Source: Pseudomonadota bacterium
GTDB taxonomy: Bacteria; Pseudomonadota; Gammaproteobacteria; Pseudomonadales; Moraxellaceae
NCBI GenBank assembly: GCA_021851865.1
Contig: JAJZBU010000013.1
Span: forward strand, 1-64,000
Length of the DNA: 64,000 bases
Direction of reading: 5' to 3'
Shown here: positions 1 through 8,784 of the stretch, one piece after another
How the letters are laid out: every line of letters begins with the position of its first letter
Numbering within the stretch: the first letter of the stretch is position 1
Program-made: the position numbers and the translations under genes
The notes under the pieces: model-generated
Databases searched by the model: none
The model's input: only the letters and a program-made list of their open reading frames with translations
What the model was told of the DNA's origin: nothing

Positions 1-61
1 CCAGCGCCACTTTCGCCTTGAACTCGGCGCTGTAGCTCTTGCGCTTTTTGCTCTCGCTCAT
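1..61 (-). CDS. IS3-family transposase OrfA, N-terminal fragment cut by the window edge
   Basis: Reading leftwards from an ATG at 61, the 20 visible residues begin MSESKKRKSYSAEFKAKVAL. This is the usual start of the small helix-turn-helix protein OrfA of IS3-family elements, which binds the element ends and is joined to the OrfB catalytic part by frameshifting. The rest lies outside the window, so whether the element is intact cannot be judged. Only the N-terminus is visible, but this opening is characteristic. Confidence 0.8.
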   Translation of the reverse strand, partial: MSESKKRKSYSAEFKAKVAL

Positions 62-125
62 CTGTCTATCACCCTCTTGTGGACGACAGCTTAAACTCTT
101 GTCTCAAATTCGGGGACCACTATAG
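1..125 (-). mobile_element. End of an IS3-family insertion sequence
   Basis: The transposase start is followed outwards by about 60 non-coding bases ending in a stretch that reads, on the minus strand, TAGTGGTCCCCGAATTTGAG. Sequences of this type are terminal inverted repeats of IS3-group elements. I place the outer end near 120-126, but without the other end the exact border and any target duplication cannot be fixed. The element sits about 110 bases upstream of the LexA box of the polymerase gene. Confidence 0.6.
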
Positions 126-232
126 TCGCTAAACATTTGTTTTGCGATATACGCACAACAATTGCCGAAAGTGCTGTTGTGAGGTCGGCGATGGTCGGGC
201 ACGTTTTAACTGTGCCTGACACACTTGCATGA

Positions 233-248
233 CTGTCACTAAGGACAG
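233..248 (+). promoter_or_regulatory. LexA (SOS) box of the DNA polymerase IV gene
   Basis: A CTGT-N8-ACAG dyad (CTGTCACTAAGGACAG) matches the core of the gammaproteobacterial LexA operator. It ends nine bases before the TTG start chosen for the Y-family polymerase. A damage-inducible operator in front of such a gene is what the family predicts. The AAGGA inside the box may also act as a weak ribosome-binding site. Confidence 0.75.
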
Positions 249-257
249 TATTATGAC

Positions 258-1583
258 TTGCATCCATCATCGCGGCTTGACGCCCCAGCGACCGCAGGAC
301 CTTCGCCATTGTCTGACCCGAAAGACCCGCCGGGCTTCCGGCGCATCGCCCACCTCGATATGGATGCTTTTTATGCATCCGTCGAACTGTTGCGTTATCC
401 ACAGCTCCAGGGTTGGCCTGTCGTCATCGGTGGTGCCCAGCGGCGTGCCGATGGTCGACTGTTGATGCAGCATGCCGGCGTCGCGCTACAGGATATTCCG
501 GTTGAGGGTTTTCCACGTTTGCGCGACTACGTTGGTCGCGGCGTGATCACCACCGCCAATTATGTCGCGCGTCAATTTGGCATTGGTTCGGCCATGGGCC
601 TGATGAAGGCCGCAGCCCATTGCCCGGATGCGATCTTGTTGCCCGTGGATTTCGATGAGTACCGGCGATATTCGCGCTTGTTCAAGGCTGAGATCCTCGC
701 GCTCACCCCCCATATGGAAGATCGCGGCATCGATGAGGTCTATATCGATCTCAGCGACCTCGCCGGCTGTCGTGCGGATGGTGGTCGCGAATGGGCGGCA
801 CGCTTACAGAACAACATCTTCACCGCCACGGGTTTGACCTGCTCCGTCGGCGTCGCACCGAACAAGCTTATCGCCAAAATGGCCAGCGAGTTGCAGAAAC
901 CCCACGGTTTATCAATCCTTGATGCGTCTGACCTGGAAACCCGCATCTGGCCCCTGCCCTGTCGGAAAATCAATGGCATCGGTCCGAAGATGAGCGAAAA
1001 GCTTGCGCGCTGTGGCGTGCACTCGATCGGCGACCTCGCGGCACAGAACCCCATCTGGCTGATGCAGAATTTCGGCAAGAGCCACGGCCTTTGGTTGCAC
1101 GCCGCTGCGCATGGCCGCGATGATCGCCCCGTCCAGACGAACAGTGAGGCGATTTCCATCAGTCGTGAAACCACGTTCGACCGCGACCTGCACCCGGTAC
1201 AGGACAAAGCGATCTTGACGCGCATCTTTACTCGCTTGTGCGAGCAGGTGGCCGATGATCTGCAACGCAAGGGGTATGTCGGCAAGACCATTGGTGTCAA
1301 GATTCGTTATGACAACTTCAAGAGCGCCACGCGCGACCATACCGGCGAACACTACACGGCGGATGGAGCGACCATACGCGCGATGGCGCGCCGATGCCTG
1401 AGACGGATTCCCCTGGATCGCCGTTTGCGGCTACTGGGGGTGCGCGTAGCTTCATTAAAAAGACTCGAACAGGTAGAGCAGGATGATGCAGCCATGCGGC
1501 GACAGGCGTTGGATGGCTGGACACTCCCCTTGTTCGACGAGGTGAACGGTTTTGGATTTCACGCCGGCCCTTCCGTATCCTGA
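258..1583 (+). CDS. dinB: Y-family DNA polymerase (Pol IV/DinB type), SOS-controlled
   Basis: Translesion DNA polymerase of 441 residues. The catalytic acids are visible: Asp36 in HLDMDAFYASVE and Asp159-Glu160 in DRGIDEVYIDL. The VGVAPNKLIAKMAS segment and a helix-hairpin-helix-like GIGPKMSEKL stretch follow, then the little-finger region. The normal PVxxGG...RGV step is widened: about 34 residues (61-94) separate VVIGG from RGVITTANYVAR, ending in GFPRLRDYVG, a form I associate with a Pol IV subgroup in some other proteobacteria. The start is uncertain. TTG at 258 gives the longest product; TTG at 309 would still keep the catalytic core, but the ATG at 361 would not. The gene is monocistronic behind a LexA box. 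Confidence 0.9.
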   Translation: MHPSSRLDAPATAGPSPLSDPKDPPGFRRIAHLDMDAFYASVELLRYPQLQGWPVVIGGAQRRADGRLLMQHAGVALQDIPVEGFPRLRDYVGRGVITTANYVARQFGIGSAMGLMKAAAHCPDAILLPVDFDEYRRYSRLFKAEILALTPHMEDRGIDEVYIDLSDLAGCRADGGREWAARLQNNIFTATGLTCSVGVAPNKLIAKMASELQKPHGLSILDASDLETRIWPLPCRKINGIGPKMSEKLARCGVHSIGDLAAQNPIWLMQNFGKSHGLWLHAAAHGRDDRPVQTNSEAISISRETTFDRDLHPVQDKAILTRIFTRLCEQVADDLQRKGYVGKTIGVKIRYDNFKSATRDHTGEHYTADGATIRAMARRCLRRIPLDRRLRLLGVRVASLKRLEQVEQDDAAMRRQALDGWTLPLFDEVNGFGFHAGPSVS

Positions 1584-1658
1584 TCAAAAGCCCGGCATAA
1601 GCAGTCGCGCGAAACGCGAAACTCCGCTGGGGCGCGCATCAGAGATCCTCGAACGGAC

Positions 1659-1708
1659 GATGCGCTGGACAAAAGGGTGCGGCTCTCGTGCCGCTCATCC
1701 AGCGCATC
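1659..1708. repeat. Nested inverted repeat downstream of dinB
   Basis: Perfect 11-bp arms GATGCGCTGGA (1659-1669) and TCCAGCGCATC (1698-1708) enclose a second stem, GCGGC (1679-1683) with GCCGC (1690-1694). A 15-base palindrome, GCTGAGG-T-CCTCAGC, follows at 1779-1793. The convergent neighbours dinB and the ceramidase gene end on either side, so a transcription-terminating or mRNA-stabilising hairpin is plausible. There is no T-run, so it is not a classical intrinsic terminator. No gene is supported in 1584-1819. Confidence 0.6.
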
Positions 1709-1819
1709 GGGCACGGTCACTGACAGGCTGATGCAGCCGACATGCTCGTTCCCACACCATCGCCCCATTGAGCGGCGGGCTGAGGTCCTCAGCGGTTTGT
1801 GCAAGGCCGATGATGCGGA

Positions 1820-3451
1820 TCAGGCTACGCACTGCGGCTTTTCGCGCGCCTTGGCGGGCAAGGCGAGTTGTCGCGCCAGGGCAACAAAGTGCTCCTGAAA
1901 TGCGGCCAGTGTCCACTGCCCGAAAACATTATGACCGCCCTCGTAGGCTTGTTCCTGGTATTCCTCATAGGTCGTCACGTAGCCCATATACTCATTGCAG
2001 TAGGTGCATAACCACAGATCCTGTATGCCACAGCGCGCCAATTCCGGCCGCAGAGTCTCGAGCAGACGTTGCCCGGCGATGGTCGTGAACTCGCCCGGGG
2101 CACATACCCAGGCGAGCGTTCCCAAGCGCACAATCTGCAAAGGCAGGACACTGGGCAGCAGGGCGCGACCGGCGACTTCTCCAGCTTCGACTTCGCGGCG
2201 TAATTCCCGAGCCAGAGGATCAAGGCTGGCCCAAGGTCCCAAGTTTTCGATATCCAAGCCGAGGACGCGTCTCTCCCCGGCATCGATAAAGATGTCTTTG
2301 ACGCCCTGAGCTGCATCGACCCGCTGCATACCGCTCGGATCGCGGCGTCGACGCTTCCATCGTGCCAACCGCGCCAAAGGCCGCAGCACTGCCGCCAGTC
2401 CGGGAGAAATACCACGTCCATCGACCGGTGTGCCCTCGATAAAACTGATGCCCAGGGCTGCCGGGCTAGTGCAGGCGGAAGGCCGCCCGGCGTATCGTTC
2501 AGAGACACGCAGTTGCGAAAAATCGACCCAGGACAGCACTGCATCGAGCGAACCCGACAAGAGCAACTGTGCCGCCTCTGCGGCACTCATCGCTGCCTGT
2601 GCCTGCAGACGACCGTTATGGCGCGCATAATTCACCTCAGCGGCTTCCCCCTGCAGACGTTGGCGTCGACGCCATTGGCCTGGGCCATGGTAGTGCGGCG
2701 AAACGTCACCGGCGCTGCCTTGGGCAAATAAGGCCACCGCATTGCCGCCCAAGGACTCTTCGAGCGCCGCCGCAGCGTACCCCTTGTTATCACCATCGTA
2801 GGCATCGAGACTATTGCCAAGACATGTCGCATGCACGCCGAACAGGGCCATCAATGCCGTCAGCTGCCCCCCTTGCTTTACCGCCAGGGTCCGCATGCAG
2901 CGATCCAGTGCCAAGTGCCTTTCATCATCACGATAATCCGGCGTTTCTGGATTACGTCGATACGCCGCCAAGGAACGGTTCCAGGCGACTTCGGTCTCGG
3001 TATCGAAGGAGAACTGGCCCGACCACAGCTCTGCCGGTTTCATCTGCTCCTGAGCCAAGCTGAGTGCCTGTTCTGCGGCCGTGACGATCGCCGTTAGATG
3101 GGTCTCGACGAAGCCTGGCGTCACCAAATTGTACAGAACTTCATGGGCACAGCCGCCGGGCCCGGAATGCGTATGCGTGCAGGTGAGCAGCAAGCGAGCG
3201 GCATCACAATCGCCATGGCGCCGTCGCCAAAGCTCGAGCAGGCGTGTGCGCATCAGTGCCGTCACATAGCCCGTATCCAGACAACAGATCATGAGTGGGT
3301 CCGAGCCCTTCGCCTCGGCCAGGCAGAAAGCTCTCGCCCATAGTGCCGTACGTTGACGATGCGCACGATGCGTCGGCTGACCGTAGCCATGCATGGCCAG
3401 CCCATGCACAGGTAAAACGATCTCAGCCTTGCCCCAGCCGATTGACCACAT
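1820..3451 (-). CDS. Neutral ceramidase family protein, apparently without signal peptide
   Basis: Zinc amidohydrolase that cleaves the N-acyl bond of ceramide to sphingosine and fatty acid. Family motifs are complete across 543 residues: THTHSGPGG with zinc ligand His95, FGVHATCLGN with His207, GDVSPH with the nucleophilic Ser251, APGEFTTIAG with Glu454, and YMGYVTTYEEY with Tyr491. The ATG at 3451 follows a good AGGTGG ribosome-binding site, and an in-frame TAG lies 12 codons upstream. The protein therefore starts directly at the mature-enzyme sequence (IGWGKAEIVLPV) with no hydrophobic leader, unlike the secreted Pseudomonas and animal enzymes. Substrate and location are therefore open. 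Divergent from ygfZ. Confidence 0.85.
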   Translation of the reverse strand: MWSIGWGKAEIVLPVHGLAMHGYGQPTHRAHRQRTALWARAFCLAEAKGSDPLMICCLDTGYVTALMRTRLLELWRRRHGDCDAARLLLTCTHTHSGPGGCAHEVLYNLVTPGFVETHLTAIVTAAEQALSLAQEQMKPAELWSGQFSFDTETEVAWNRSLAAYRRNPETPDYRDDERHLALDRCMRTLAVKQGGQLTALMALFGVHATCLGNSLDAYDGDNKGYAAAALEESLGGNAVALFAQGSAGDVSPHYHGPGQWRRRQRLQGEAAEVNYARHNGRLQAQAAMSAAEAAQLLLSGSLDAVLSWVDFSQLRVSERYAGRPSACTSPAALGISFIEGTPVDGRGISPGLAAVLRPLARLARWKRRRRDPSGMQRVDAAQGVKDIFIDAGERRVLGLDIENLGPWASLDPLARELRREVEAGEVAGRALLPSVLPLQIVRLGTLAWVCAPGEFTTIAGQRLLETLRPELARCGIQDLWLCTYCNEYMGYVTTYEEYQEQAYEGGHNVFGQWTLAAFQEHFVALARQLALPAKAREKPQCVA

Positions 3452-3631
3452 AGACCACCTCGCGACAACATGACGAACTGTCAGCTAAACTAATGCACGC
3501 CCCTGATTTGAGCAAGTCCTTTCATCCGCAGCAGGGGGCAGCGTTTTGACTCGACATCGTTCCTCTGAGACACGATCTATCGCCAGGAAAAACCGCTATG
3601 ATGTCGCCCATGGCCGCGATAGGAGAACTGC

Positions 3632-4561
3632 ATGACCGATTCTGACTCTCTCCCACACCCACAGCCCCCTCTGTCCTGGTTGGCAGAGATGACTGACTGG
3701 GGGGTGCTTCGACTCACCGGCAAGGACGCTCGCAAATTTCTGCATAGTCAGGGTACCGCTGACCTAGCGCATCTCGATAGCGGGCACAGCCTGCCTTACG
3801 CCACCTTGTCGCTCAAAGGTCGGGTCATGGAGCTGATGCACCTGCTACCTTGGCAAGATGACGTGCTTTTGCTCATGCCCCGTCCGTGCATACCCGGTTA
3901 TATGCAGAGGATGAAGCCCTATCTGGCGTTCAGCCAAGCTCATCTTGAAGATGTTAGCTCACACTGGCGGGTTCTGATCAGTGCCGACGCCGGGGATGGC
4001 GGCGGCATCTTGCATCAGGTCACGACGAGTGGCCGGGCGATCGCCAGCTGGCTCGATGCGCGGCATCGTCTCTGGGCCTGTCCTGATGATGAACAGCCCA
4101 TCGAGCTTGCGACCTACGCACCAGCGGAACAAACGACTGGCGTCGCTGCTTTGATCAACATGGGGCGAGCCATCATCACCCCGCCACTGCAAGATCACTA
4201 TCTGCCGCAAATGTTGCACCTACAGGATTTACAGGGACTGAGCTTCAATAAAGGCTGTTATACCGGGCAAGAAGTGGTGGCGCGCGCCTGGTTCCGCGGC
4301 CAGATCAAACAGTCCTTGCACCATTATCAGGCGCCTGTGGCGGGACGTCATGACGTGGCGGCACCCATCCTCAATTCGTCTCTCCGCCAAGTCGGCGAAA
4401 TCCTGCAAGCGGCCGCTTGCAGGGATCATCTCGAGCTGCTCGCTGTCCTGCGGGATGAGTCAAGTGAAGACGAACTCTATCTCGAAGACTCGCCCTACAA
4501 GCTCCAGCATATTCCCCTGCCCTATGCTATAACTCACTTTGAACACCGCCAGACAGAGTAG
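3632..4561 (+). CDS. ygfZ: YgfZ/GcvT-fold folate-binding protein (Fe-S cluster maintenance)
   Basis: The protein of 309 residues has the GcvT-like fold and the signature KGCYTGQEVVAR at about residue 207, including the conserved Cys of the YgfZ family. In E. coli, YgfZ uses tetrahydrofolate to support repair or assembly of some Fe-S enzymes, including MiaB. The ATG at 3632 is preceded by AGGAGA. The next gene starts 10 bases after the stop, suggesting co-transcription. A TATGAT at 3597-3602 could be a -10 element, but no convincing -35 was seen. Confidence 0.88.
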   Translation: MTDSDSLPHPQPPLSWLAEMTDWGVLRLTGKDARKFLHSQGTADLAHLDSGHSLPYATLSLKGRVMELMHLLPWQDDVLLLMPRPCIPGYMQRMKPYLAFSQAHLEDVSSHWRVLISADAGDGGGILHQVTTSGRAIASWLDARHRLWACPDDEQPIELATYAPAEQTTGVAALINMGRAIITPPLQDHYLPQMLHLQDLQGLSFNKGCYTGQEVVARAWFRGQIKQSLHHYQAPVAGRHDVAAPILNSSLRQVGEILQAAACRDHLELLAVLRDESSEDELYLEDSPYKLQHIPLPYAITHFEHRQTE

Positions 4562-4571
4562 ATCTATCACC

Positions 4572-5399
4572 ATGGATGCATTGCAATCAGACATCATCGA
4601 AGAAATCGAACTACTCATCCAGAAAGATCGCTTGATTCTGCCGACATTGCCTGAAATCGCTCTGCAAGCTCGTGATGCGGCTCTTGATCCGAATATTTCA
4701 GCGCGTGAACTCGCCGAAGTAGTTAGTAATGATCCGGCCATGACCGCGCGTCTGATCCGTGTCGCCAATAGCCCTCTTGTGCGTGCCCAACGTCAGATCG
4801 ACGATCTCGGCCAGGCCATCGCTCGTATGGGAATGAGCATGGCTTGCAACATCATCAGTGCTCTTGCCATGCGTCAGATGTTCCAGGCATCGCATCCGCG
4901 CGTTGATACCCTCATGCGCGAGATCTGGGGACGTAGCACGGAAGTGGCGGGCATCGCCGCCGTACTCTGCCGACACTATACCCCTCTCAAACCGGACCAG
5001 GCCATGCTGGCAGGCTTGCTCTACCAGGTCGGCGCTCTGCCCGTCTTCAGCTACATCGAGGAACACGATGCTCTGTTGTCCAGCGATGCTTTGGATAGTA
5101 TCGTCGCTGCCCTGCACCCGCGCCTCGGCGCACTCATCCTCTCGCACTGGGAGTTTCCTCAGGAACTGATTCAAGTCCCTATGGATTACACCCAACTGCA
5201 ACGCCAGGTTCCTGTCGCTGACTATGTCGACCTGGTCACCGTCGCGCACCTCGAAAGTCTCTACGGTAGCCACCCTGAAAATGGCCCCGCGGTCGAGACA
5301 GTCAGCGCTTATGCGCGCATCGGTCTGCAGCCTACACAGACAGGCGATGCCGAACTTCGCCAGGAAATGAAGTCGACCGGACAGGCCTTGCAGTCCTGA
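4572..5399 (+). CDS. HDOD-domain signalling protein
   Basis: A 275-residue protein covered by one HDOD domain, a catalytically inactive relative of HD phosphohydrolases used in signalling. Typical features are LPTLPEIALQAR followed by ELAEVVSNDPAMTARLIRVANS and the run DDLGQAIARMGMSMACNI. There is no receiver, GGDEF or EAL partner domain, so its input and output are unknown. I use the ATG at 4572, giving MDALQSDIIEE; a TTG at 4539 would overlap ygfZ. It lies directly behind ygfZ. Confidence 0.82.
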   Translation: MDALQSDIIEEIELLIQKDRLILPTLPEIALQARDAALDPNISARELAEVVSNDPAMTARLIRVANSPLVRAQRQIDDLGQAIARMGMSMACNIISALAMRQMFQASHPRVDTLMREIWGRSTEVAGIAAVLCRHYTPLKPDQAMLAGLLYQVGALPVFSYIEEHDALLSSDALDSIVAALHPRLGALILSHWEFPQELIQVPMDYTQLQRQVPVADYVDLVTVAHLESLYGSHPENGPAVETVSAYARIGLQPTQTGDAELRQEMKSTGQALQS

Positions 5400-5407
5400 G
5401 GTTGCGG

Positions 5408-6085
5408 TCACAGGCGCCAGTCGATCACCGCATCAGCGGATTGCTGCTCCAGCCAGGCGTTGCAGCGCGAGAAATGACGGCAACCGAAAAAACCGCGGTG
5501 CGCCGACAAGGGCGAGGGATGCGGTGCGCGCAAGACGAGGTGTCTTTGTGTGTCGATGAAAGCACCCTTGCTGTGGGCATAACTGCCCCACAACAGAAAC
5601 GCCAGGGGGCGGGAGCCGGCGTTGAGAATCTGCATGGTGCGATCGGTAAAGCGTTCCCACCCGCGTCCCTGGTGCGAACCGGCGCGACCTTCGGCCACGG
5701 TGAGCACACTGTTGAGCAAAAGGACGCCGCGTTGCGACCAGGCCTGCAAGCTGCCCTGCGTCGGCCAAGCGTGGCCCAGGTCATCGTGCCATTCTTTGAG
5801 GATGTTGCGTAAAGAGGGCGGAAGATCGATTCCCGCCGGCACCGAGAAACAAAGACCTTCGGCCTGTCCCGGACCATGGTAGGGGTCCTGTCCCAGGATC
5901 ACCACCCGCACTGCCGCAAGAGGCGTCGCTTGGTAGGCGCGGAAAATCTGCGATGAAGCCGGATAAATGCGCTGCCCTGCCGCTTTTTCTGCACGCAGAA
6001 AAGCGGAAAGTTCGCGCATATAAGGCTGCTGCATTTCGGCACCGAGAACAGCCGGCCAGCCGTCACCCAACACTTCAGCCGACAT
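5408..6085 (-). CDS. ung: Uracil-DNA glycosylase
   Basis: Removes uracil from DNA at the start of base-excision repair. The 225-residue product carries the water-activating motif GQDPYHGPGQAEGLCFSV and the C-terminal HPSPLSAHRGFFGC loop with the active-site His, both diagnostic of family 1 UDG. The start at 6085 gives MSAEVLGDGW; an upstream in-frame extension reads as shadow of the regulator gene. Its first 11 bases overlap the end of the TetR gene, indicating translational coupling. Confidence 0.96.
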   Translation of the reverse strand: MSAEVLGDGWPAVLGAEMQQPYMRELSAFLRAEKAAGQRIYPASSQIFRAYQATPLAAVRVVILGQDPYHGPGQAEGLCFSVPAGIDLPPSLRNILKEWHDDLGHAWPTQGSLQAWSQRGVLLLNSVLTVAEGRAGSHQGRGWERFTDRTMQILNAGSRPLAFLLWGSYAHSKGAFIDTQRHLVLRAPHPSPLSAHRGFFGCRHFSRCNAWLEQQSADAVIDWRL

Positions 6086-6755
6086 GATGGGCGCCCTGGC
6101 CATAGAGCTGGTAGGTGAAGGCGCGACACAATCTCTCCTCATCCATATCACCGCCATGCGCCAGCATCGCTTCAAACTGGAGCTGCCGCATGATGGCCAG
6201 GACGGCATGAGAGGCCAAAGTGGCATCGCGGGCACCGATATGGATCATCGCTTTTTGCAGGGGATCGAGCAGTGTCTGCATGTAGTCCAGGGCGGGCTGG
6301 CGCAGGCGTTCATCCATCAGTGCCGCATAAAAGAAGGCTGTTTCGATGAGCAGACGCTCACGCTGGCTGAGGGCGGTGGTGACGATGAAATGGGCTCCCC
6401 GCCGCGATAGTTCGCGCACCACCTCTTCGTAATAGCCCATGTCGGTCAAGCGCTGGCGATCGATCCCATCGAGCCAAGCCAGGGTCTCCTGCCAGAAAGG
6501 CAGGACGAAATCGGCATAGGTTTGTTCAGCATAGAGAACGAAGGCGTCGACGATCAGGGCGTGGATGTCTTGAAAATAGTAGGTGGTCGCCGACAGTGGC
6601 ACCCCCGCCTCCTGCGCGACGGCACGATGACGCACGGCTCGCACCCCGTCGCGTGCGATGACGCGCAAGGCCGCCCGCAGGATCTCCAGACGCCGCTTCT
6701 TGCTCGAGTTACGCAGAGCCTTACGGCCCTGATAGTACACTTCATTCTCAAGCAC
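6075..6755 (-). CDS. TetR-family transcriptional regulator
   Basis: The 226-residue protein opens with a TetR-type DNA-binding region (RRLEILRAALRVIARDGVRAVRHRAVAQEAGVPLSATTYYF, described by position as residues 20-60), where the recognition helix leads into the TYYF motif. The remaining helices form an unassigned ligand-binding domain. The start is GTG at 6755. Its 3' end overlaps ung. Its targets are unknown; it may regulate itself and ung, or the efflux operon 2.5 kb away, but nothing in the sequence decides this. A TATACT at about 6790 upstream may be its -10 element. Confidence 0.85.
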   Translation of the reverse strand: MLENEVYYQGRKALRNSSKKRRLEILRAALRVIARDGVRAVRHRAVAQEAGVPLSATTYYFQDIHALIVDAFVLYAEQTYADFVLPFWQETLAWLDGIDRQRLTDMGYYEEVVRELSRRGAHFIVTTALSQRERLLIETAFFYAALMDERLRQPALDYMQTLLDPLQKAMIHIGARDATLASHAVLAIMRQLQFEAMLAHGGDMDEERLCRAFTYQLYGQGAHHVG

Positions 6756-6819
6756 CTGACCACCATCCCATCATCCCTGCTGCCGCTAGTATACCGGTTG
6801 ACAGGGTCTCTCCTCCATC

Positions 6820-8784
6820 TCAGACCTGAAAACGCGAGACACTGCCGGACAAGCCTTCCGCCAACGAGGCCAACTCGGCGATCGCCGTCGCGGTATCGGT
6901 GAAGACTTGAACATTTTGGCGAGTGACATCACCGATGCCAGCGACATGGCGATTGATCGACTGGGCGACCTGCGACATTTCTTCGATAGCGCCTGCCATT
7001 TCGATGTTTTTGTCGGCGACGACGGCGATGATGGATTGTGTGGCATCGAGCGTCTGTCCCGCGACATGCGCAGAGTTGACACACTGCTCGGCCAAGTGAC
7101 GGTCATTTCCTAGCGATTGCAGGGCATGATGCGCCCCCTCCTGGAAGCGACGGATCAACTGGTCAATCTCCAATGTCGCCGTCTGTGTCCGTGCCGCCAG
7201 CGTTCGCACCTCATCGGCAACGACGGCGAACCCACGACCCTGTTCACCGGCGCGGGCAGCCTCAATGGCGGCATTGAGTGCCAGCAGATTGGTTTGATCG
7301 GCGACGCCGCGGATGACGGCCACGATCGAGCCCATGTCTTCGGCGTGACGATGCAATTCCTCGAAATGGAGAGCCGTCTGCTGCAACGTCGAGGCCAATT
7401 GTCGGACGTCGGCCAGGGTCGATGCCACCATGCCCTGCCCCTCGTCAACCCGTTGCCGGCCATCCCTCATCTGCGCTGACGTCGCCTCGGCGCTGCTGGC
7501 AATATTACTGACGGCCTCGCTCATCTGTTGCATCGACGCCACGACCTGGTCCGTTTGGCGCATCTGTGATACCGCCCCTGCGCTACTTTGTTCGCTTGAC
7601 ACCGACAATCGTTCGGATGAAGCTGCCAACTGCCCGGCAACGCGCACCAGTTCAACGACGATGTCTTGAAAAGAAGTCGCCATGGCATTGAGGCCCATAG
7701 CCACCTTGCGCATCTCATCCTGCGTCCGTAGCGGCATGCGCGCCTGCAGTTGCCCCTGCATCAGTGCCGTCAGACTTTGCTGCAACTCATCCAAGCTCCG
7801 AGCAAAGCCCCAGTAGAGCAAGATCTGCCCGCTGACGACCATGACCACAAGCAGCACCAGCCCCAACATATATCCCCATAGCAGTTCGATCTGTCGCTGT
7901 TTTTCGGCATCTAAGCCTCGCCGAAGACTGACATCGATGTCCCGTTCGAGTTGCCGTGTCGCTATGATCGGCAAAGAAGCCTGACTCTGCACTTGCTGCA
8001 AGGATGGGGCATTTCCGGCAAGAGCGGCAGCGGCAAGATGCCTTTGTACGTCGATATCGGCGCCGAGCTGAAGGAAAGAGTGTCGCAGGGAACTCGTCAA
8101 TGGGAAAGCCGAGCTCATCACCGTATGCCGGATCGCTCGTTCCTGGCGGGTGACATTGATCTGATAGACCTCCAGGCGTCCTCGATTGACGGCATCGATG
8201 TCGCCCGCTTGCAGCAACAAACCTTTGACGTTGGCCAACTGCCCGCCCAGGGTTGGCAATTTGTCGAAGGCGAGCGCCTGCAGACCATTACGCAAGGCAT
8301 CATGATCGAAGTACAGTCCGCTGGACACCGCCACCTCATGCATGGCGCGGATGATGTCTTCACCGAGGTCGACGTAGGTACTCATCATCGCTGCCAGATC
8401 GAGATGGTCGCTCTGGTTCAAGCGCTGAATCGACCCCTGCATGACCCCCAGCGCAGGCGTCGCAGGCGAAGGTCTCAACTGCGTCAGCAAGGATTGAATC
8501 CGTTGATCGATGCCGTTCAGCCGTTCCGGTGAGGCCAGTTCGCCGCCATGTCGCAAAAAGAGTTCCTCGCGACGGCGTTGCTGTATTTGCGACAGAAGGG
8601 ACTGCAGCACCTGTTCCTGCTGCAAGCCATGACGCTCGCCGTCGATCTGCGCTATCTGTTGCCACGACTGCTGCATCCGCAAGCCCCCAAGACCGAGCAA
8701 GGGAAGCAGGGAGATCAGTGAGACCCAGGCAAATTTGCTGCGATAGCCACGACGATCCAACCAAGCCAATATCCATCCCATCAT
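6820..8784 (-). CDS. Methyl-accepting chemotaxis protein
   Basis: Chemoreceptor of 654 residues. It has a first membrane helix near residues 18-35, a long helical periplasmic region of about 260 residues, a second membrane helix ([19 protein letters not shown]), a HAMP domain and a cytoplasmic signalling domain. The hairpin tip reads [20 protein letters not shown] followed by [12 protein letters not shown], the CheA/CheW contact region of all MCPs. The ligand is not evident; the helical sensor resembles four-helix-bundle types. Start at 8784 gives MMGWILAW. The gene stands alone, with no che genes in the window, though motAB lie 8 kb away on the same strand. Confidence 0.93.
   Translation of the reverse strand: MMGWILAWLDRRGYRSKFAWVSLISLLPLLGLGGLRMQQSWQQIAQIDGERHGLQQEQVLQSLLSQIQQRRREELFLRHGGELASPERLNGIDQRIQSLLTQLRPSPATPALGVMQGSIQRLNQSDHLDLAAMMSTYVDLGEDIIRAMHEVAVSSGLYFDHDALRNGLQALAFDKLPTLGGQLANVKGLLLQAGDIDAVNRGRLEVYQINVTRQERAIRHTVMSSAFPLTSSLRHSFLQLGADIDVQRHLAAAALAGNAPSLQQVQSQASLPIIATRQLERDIDVSLRRGLDAEKQRQIELLWGYMLGLVLLVVMVVSGQILLYWGFARSLDELQQSLTALMQGQLQARMPLRTQDEMRKVAMGLNAMATSFQDIVVELVRVAGQLAASSERLSVSSEQSSAGAVSQMRQTDQVVASMQQMSEAVSNIASSAEATSAQMRDGRQRVDEGQGMVASTLADVRQLASTLQQTALHFEELHRHAEDMGSIVAVIRGVADQTNLLALNAAIEAARAGEQGRGFAVVADEVRTLAARTQTATLEIDQLIRRFQEGAHHALQSLGNDRHLAEQCVNSAHVAGQTLDATQSIIAVVADKNIEMAGAIEEMSQVAQSINRHVAGIGDVTRQNVQVFTDTATAIAELASLAEGLSGSVSRFQV

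Noticed and set aside
1559-1804. An 81-codon minus-strand frame between dinB and the ceramidase gene
   Set aside because: It runs through inverted repeats and overlaps dinB; nothing else supports it.
5402-5812. Plus-strand frame over ung
   Set aside because: Shadow of ung; the minus-strand reading has all UDG motifs.
6756-6819. GTATAC palindrome near 6790 as TetR operator
   Set aside because: Too short to separate from a -10 element (TATACT); no extended dyad found.
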